From Streptosporangiaceae bacterium (GTDB lineage: Bacteria > Actinomycetota > Actinomycetes > Streptosporangiales > Streptosporangiaceae), in NCBI GenBank assembly GCA_030041195.1, contig JASHOI010000329.1, positions 1-8,552 on the forward strand: a DNA stretch of 8,552 nt. Direction: 5' to 3'. Position numbers and translations under genes: made by a program. Position 1 is the first letter of the stretch. Every line of letters begins with the position of its first letter. A model generated the notes under the pieces. That model saw only the letters and a list, made by a program, of their open reading frames with translations. It was not told the DNA's origin and did not search any database. Shown here piece after piece: positions 5,953 to 8,552 of this stretch.

Positions 5953-6648
5953 ATGGCTGCCGCGCAGGTATCGCAGGAGATAGCAGAGGAAGCCGCCTGG
6001 CTCACCGTCGCGATCCTGGGCGGAACCGGTGACCAGGGACGCGGCCTCGGCCGCCGGCTGGCCATGGCCGGCAACCGGGTGATCATCGGCTCGAGGAACG
6101 CCGGCCGCGCCGAGGCCGCGGCAGCCACGATCGGCTCCGCACCGCAGGTGACCGGCGTCTCCAACGAGGACGCGGCCAGAACCGCCGACCTGGTGATCGC
6201 GGCGGTGCCCTGGGAGGGGCACGCCGACCTGCTGGCGCGGCTGGCCGGTGTGCTCGAGGGCAAGATCGTGGTCGATTGCGTGAACCCGCTTGGCTTTGAC
6301 CACCACGGCGCCTACCCGATCCCGGTGGCCGAGGGCAGCGCCGCGCAGCAGGCGGCCGCGGTACTGCCTGGCAGCACGGTGGTGGGCGCGTTCCATCACG
6401 TGTCGGCCGTGCTGCTGCTCGACCCCGAGGTCGCCACGATCGACCTCGACGTGCTGGTACTCGGCGACAACCGGCACGCCACCGACCTGGTCCAGGCGCT
6501 GGCCGAGCGGATACCCGGGGTGCGCGGCGTCTACGCCGGCCGGCTGCGCAACTGCGGCCAGGTAGAGGCGCTCACCGCCAACCTGGTCGCGGTGAACCGC
6601 CGGTACAAGGCTCACGCCGGCCTGCGGATCACCGATATCGGGCCATAA
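5953..6648 (+). CDS. npdG: NADPH:F420 oxidoreductase (F420-dependent NADP reductase)
   Basis: Transfers hydride between NADPH and coenzyme F420. In actinobacteria it mainly supplies reduced F420 for F420-dependent reductases in the cytoplasm. The 231 residues show the family features in order: Rossmann strand and dinucleotide loop VAILGGTGDQG (19-29), VIIGSR (43-48) whose Ser-Arg binds the NADP phosphate, NEDAARTADLVIAAVPWEGH (71-90), VVDCVNPLGFD (106-116), FHHVSA (147-152), LVLGDN (168-173) and AGRLRNCGQVEALTANL (195-211). Length matches the family (about 210-235), with an extension of about 16 residues before the first strand. ATG 5953 has a leaderless-type -10 box. No F420 biosynthesis gene is in the window. 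Because the Rossmann fold is shared with other reductases, the PWE and NPLG motifs are what support this assignment. Confidence 0.93.
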   Translation: MAAAQVSQEIAEEAAWLTVAILGGTGDQGRGLGRRLAMAGNRVIIGSRNAGRAEAAAATIGSAPQVTGVSNEDAARTADLVIAAVPWEGHADLLARLAGVLEGKIVVDCVNPLGFDHHGAYPIPVAEGSAAQQAAAVLPGSTVVGAFHHVSAVLLLDPEVATIDLDVLVLGDNRHATDLVQALAERIPGVRGVYAGRLRNCGQVEALTANLVAVNRRYKAHAGLRITDIGP

Positions 6649-6691
6649 CGCGGCGCCGCCCCTCACTCTGGCAGCGAGACGGAACCCGGCT

Positions 6692-7570
6692 TCAGCGGTA
6701 GGAGTACTCCTGGGTCGGGAACGCGCCGGCCACAACGTCGTCGGCGAACGAGCGCGCGGCCTGGCCGAGCACCCCGCCGACGTCGGCGTACCGCTTCACG
6801 AACTTGGCGGTCCGCGGCGACAGCCCGGCCATGTCCTGCCAGACCAGCACCTGGGCGTCGCACGCGGGGCCGGCCCCGATGCCGATCGTGGGCACGGCCA
6901 GGCTGGCGGTGACCCGGGCGGCCAGCTCGGCGGGCACGGCCTCGAGCACGACCGCGAACGCCCCGGCGGCCTGCAGCGCCTTGGCGTCGTGCAGCAGCCG
7001 CTCACCGTCCTCGCCGCGGCCCTGCACCCGGTACCCGCCGAACGCGTTGACCGACTGCGGCGTCAGGCCGAGGTGGGCCATGACCGGTATCCCGGCCGCC
7101 ACGAGGTCCTCCACCTGGCGGAGCACCCGGTGGCCGCCCTCCAGCTTGACCGCGTGCGCCCCGGCCTCCTTCAGGAACCGCGTTGCCGCGGCGAGCGCCG
7201 CGTCCGGCGAGCCCTGGTAGGAGCCGAACGGGAGGTCGGCCACGACCATGGCCCGGCTGGTGCCGCGGACCACCGCGGCGGTGAGCGGGATCAACTCGTC
7301 GACGGTGACCGGGATCGTGGTGTCGTACCCGTACACGACCATGCCGGCCGAGTCGCCGACCAGCAGCACCGGGATCCCGGCCTCATCGAACACCCGTGCG
7401 GTCAGCGCGTCGTAGGCGGTGAGCATCGGCCACTTCTCGCCGCGGGCCTTGGCCGCGGCGATGTCCCTGACCGTGATCCGCCGCTCCGCGCGGCCTCCGT
7501 ACAGCGGCTCCGGCGCCGTGGTCCGCGCGCTGGTCGCGGCCATGCCTGAGCCATCTGCCTGTGCAGACAT
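6692..7570 (-). CDS. panB: 3-methyl-2-oxobutanoate hydroxymethyltransferase (ketopantoate synthesis)
   Basis: Transfers a hydroxymethyl group from 5,10-methylenetetrahydrofolate to alpha-ketoisovalerate, giving ketopantoate, the first committed step to pantothenate and coenzyme A. The 292-residue protein carries the TIM-barrel landmarks: [17 protein letters not shown] (49-65), [17 protein letters not shown] (69-85), ADLPFGSY (111-118), VKLEGG (141-146), [21 protein letters not shown] (164-184), VLEAVP (208-213) and PTIGIGAGP (227-235). Metal and active-site residues correspond to D73, D112, K142 and E144, and the catalytic Glu to E210. An N-terminal extension of about 25 residues precedes the barrel. 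The start is fixed by GGAGG (minus strand, 7578-7582), 7 bases before the ATG. No panC or panD lies beside it, so pantothenate genes are split in this genome or lie elsewhere. Confidence 0.97.
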   Translation of the reverse strand: MSAQADGSGMAATSARTTAPEPLYGGRAERRITVRDIAAAKARGEKWPMLTAYDALTARVFDEAGIPVLLVGDSAGMVVYGYDTTIPVTVDELIPLTAAVVRGTSRAMVVADLPFGSYQGSPDAALAAATRFLKEAGAHAVKLEGGHRVLRQVEDLVAAGIPVMAHLGLTPQSVNAFGGYRVQGRGEDGERLLHDAKALQAAGAFAVVLEAVPAELAARVTASLAVPTIGIGAGPACDAQVLVWQDMAGLSPRTAKFVKRYADVGGVLGQAARSFADDVVAGAFPTQEYSYR

Positions 7571-7621
7571 TTAAGGACCTCCATGCCTCGAGGCGCCCCT
7601 TCGGCGTACCCGGACACGCCG

Positions 7622-7649
7622 ATCATCGCACGTGCCAGGAGGGTGAGAA
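7622..7649 (-). promoter_or_regulatory. Possible panB promoter in the 166-base divergent gap
   Basis: On the minus strand TTCTCA (7644-7649) and GATGAT (7622-7627) stand 16 bases apart and match the -35 and -10 consensus at 4 of 6 positions each. They would give a panB leader of about 45 bases that includes the palindrome GCCTCGAGGC at 7585-7594. The rest of the gap 7571-7736 shows only a weak TAAGGT (7689-7694) that could serve the plus-strand gene. Confidence 0.25.
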
Positions 7650-7736
7650 CAGCCCGCCGTGCCAGACCGGCCGTGGCGCGCGGTTCGGTAAGGTCGGCTG
7701 AACGGGGCGCTGCGCACCGGGCCGACGGGAGGCGGA

Positions 7737-8375
7737 ATGCGGCTGACCAAGCTGGGACACGCCTGCGTGCGGCTGGAGAAGGACGGGGCGGTGCTGGTGA
7801 TCGACCCCGGGGTCTGGAGCGGCGCCGGCCCGCTGGCCGGCGCCAACGTGGTCCTGATCACCCACGAGCACCCTGACCATGTCAACGCCGACGCCGTGCG
7901 TGCCGCCATGGCCGGCAGCCCGGGCCTTGACCTCTGGACGAACGCCTCGGTCGCGGCACGGTTCGGCGACTTCGGCTCGCGGGTGCACACCGTCGACCAC
8001 GGCGACACGTTCACCGCGGCCGGATTCGACGTCCACGTCTACGGCCACGATCACGCGCTGGTGCACCGCGATATCCCGATCGTCGTCAACACCGGGTTCG
8101 CCGTGGACGGCGAGGTCTTCCACCCTGGCGATGCGCTCACCGTCCCCGAGGACCGGGTGCCGACCCTGCTGCTCCCGATCTCCGCGCCATGGCTCAAGAT
8201 GGGAGAGGTGATCGATTACGCTCGCGAGGCCGCGCCGCAGCGGGCGTACGCGATTCACGACGCGCTGCTGAACGCCAACGGCCTCGGGCTTGTCGAGCAG
8301 CTCATGACGCTGGTTGCCGAGCCCAGCGGGACGGCCTACCTCCGGCTGGAGCCCGGCACGGCCGTCGATGTCTAG
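7737..8375 (+). CDS. Metallo-beta-lactamase-fold hydrolase, UlaG-like small form
   Basis: The 212-residue protein has the metal-binding motif HEHPDH at 43-48, preceded by the fold's first strands [20 protein letters not shown] (6-25). Further ligands expected for the superfamily are visible: the FHPGD motif (128-132), GHDH (103-106) and a late histidine in AIHDALLN (172-179). The short single-domain form resembles the UlaG/YcbL-like branch of MBL hydrolases, not true beta-lactamases; there is no signal peptide, so it acts in the cytoplasm. The substrate cannot be told from the sequence. GGGAGG (7727-7732) lies 4 bases before ATG 7737. It diverges from panB, and its stop codon interlocks with that of nadE. 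Confidence 0.93.
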   Translation: MRLTKLGHACVRLEKDGAVLVIDPGVWSGAGPLAGANVVLITHEHPDHVNADAVRAAMAGSPGLDLWTNASVAARFGDFGSRVHTVDHGDTFTAAGFDVHVYGHDHALVHRDIPIVVNTGFAVDGEVFHPGDALTVPEDRVPTLLLPISAPWLKMGEVIDYAREAAPQRAYAIHDALLNANGLGLVEQLMTLVAEPSGTAYLRLEPGTAVDV

Positions 8376-8552
8376 CCCGGCGGTTCCCGCAGCGGCTCAC
8401 GCCACCGGTTGGTGATCGGCAGGCGGCGGTCCCGGCCGAAGTTCTTCGCGGTGATCTTTGGCCCCGGCGGGTACTGCCTGCGCTTGTACTCGGCGTGGTC
8501 CACCATCCGGATCACCCGCTCCACGAGGGCAGGGTCGTGGCCGGCCGCGACC
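8372..8552 (-). CDS. nadE: NAD+ synthetase, C-terminal part (truncated by window edge)
   Basis: The minus strand is open from the window edge to TAG at 8374-8372 and gives the last 59 residues. [32 protein letters not shown] is the typical C-terminal signature of actinobacterial NAD+ synthetase, where basic residues help bind deamido-NAD and ATP. The enzyme amidates nicotinic acid adenine dinucleotide to NAD+ in the cytoplasm. Actinobacterial forms usually carry an N-terminal glutaminase domain, which would lie outside the window. The partial protein shows no frameshift. The stop overlaps the stop of the convergent hydrolase gene. Confidence 0.93.
   Translation of the reverse strand, partial: VAAGHDPALVERVIRMVDHAEYKRRQYPPGPKITAKNFGRDRRLPITNRWREPLREPPG

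Noticed and set aside
6650..6659. GCGGCGCCGC palindrome between npdG and panB as a terminator
   Set aside because: It is a loopless 10-base palindrome with no following T-run on either strand; expected by chance at this G+C content.
5878..6735. Minus-strand frame opposite npdG
   Set aside because: Antisense to a gene with complete family motifs; composition typical of a shadow frame.
7585..7594. GCCTCGAGGC palindrome in the panB leader as an operator or riboswitch stem
   Set aside because: Isolated 10-base palindrome with no second copy nearby and no further structure visible by eye; chance cannot be excluded.

Overview
The window is about 70% G+C and gene-dense, with GTG as well as ATG starts. 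It carries a MapB-type methionine aminopeptidase with the N-terminal extension known from mycobacteria, an F420-dependent NADP reductase and a mycosin-like subtilase. Together these point to an actinomycete (Actinomycetota). The genus cannot be told from the sequence.

Layout. (1) 1-2251, plus strand: the C-terminal membrane tail of a truncated gene, a 277-residue membrane-anchored protein of unknown function, and a mycosin-like S8 protein in which none of the three catalytic residues is at its expected position. The last two genes overlap and look translationally coupled. (2) 2227-3075, minus strand: methionine aminopeptidase (mapB). (3) 3096-5215, plus strand: a 57-residue actinobacterial protein, then two paralogous proteins that each carry two YbjQ-like modules. 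(4) 5236-5823, minus strand: an uncharacterised protein with a degenerate SIS-like segment. (5) 5953-6648, plus strand: NADPH:F420 oxidoreductase (npdG). (6) 6692-7570, minus strand: panB, the first committed step of pantothenate synthesis. (7) 7737-8375, plus strand: a small metallo-beta-lactamase-fold hydrolase. (8) 8372-8552, minus strand: the C-terminus of NAD+ synthetase (nadE), running off the window.

Transcription units alternate strictly between strands. The convergent ends are packed (25-bp overlap, 20-bp gap, 43-bp gap, 4-bp overlap), and I see no convincing intrinsic terminator at any of them. Three genes (198, mapB, npdG) have a TANNNT -10 box 6-8 bases before the start codon, which suggests leaderless transcripts. 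At npdG this box lies inside a perfect inverted repeat that could be an operator.

Most of the window is cofactor and protein-maturation housekeeping (MetAP, F420/NADPH, pantothenate, NAD). The least ordinary parts are the catalytically dead mycosin-like protein with its coupled membrane partner, and the tandem pair of double-module YbjQ-like proteins. No RNA genes, insertion sequences, CRISPR arrays or attachment sites were seen.
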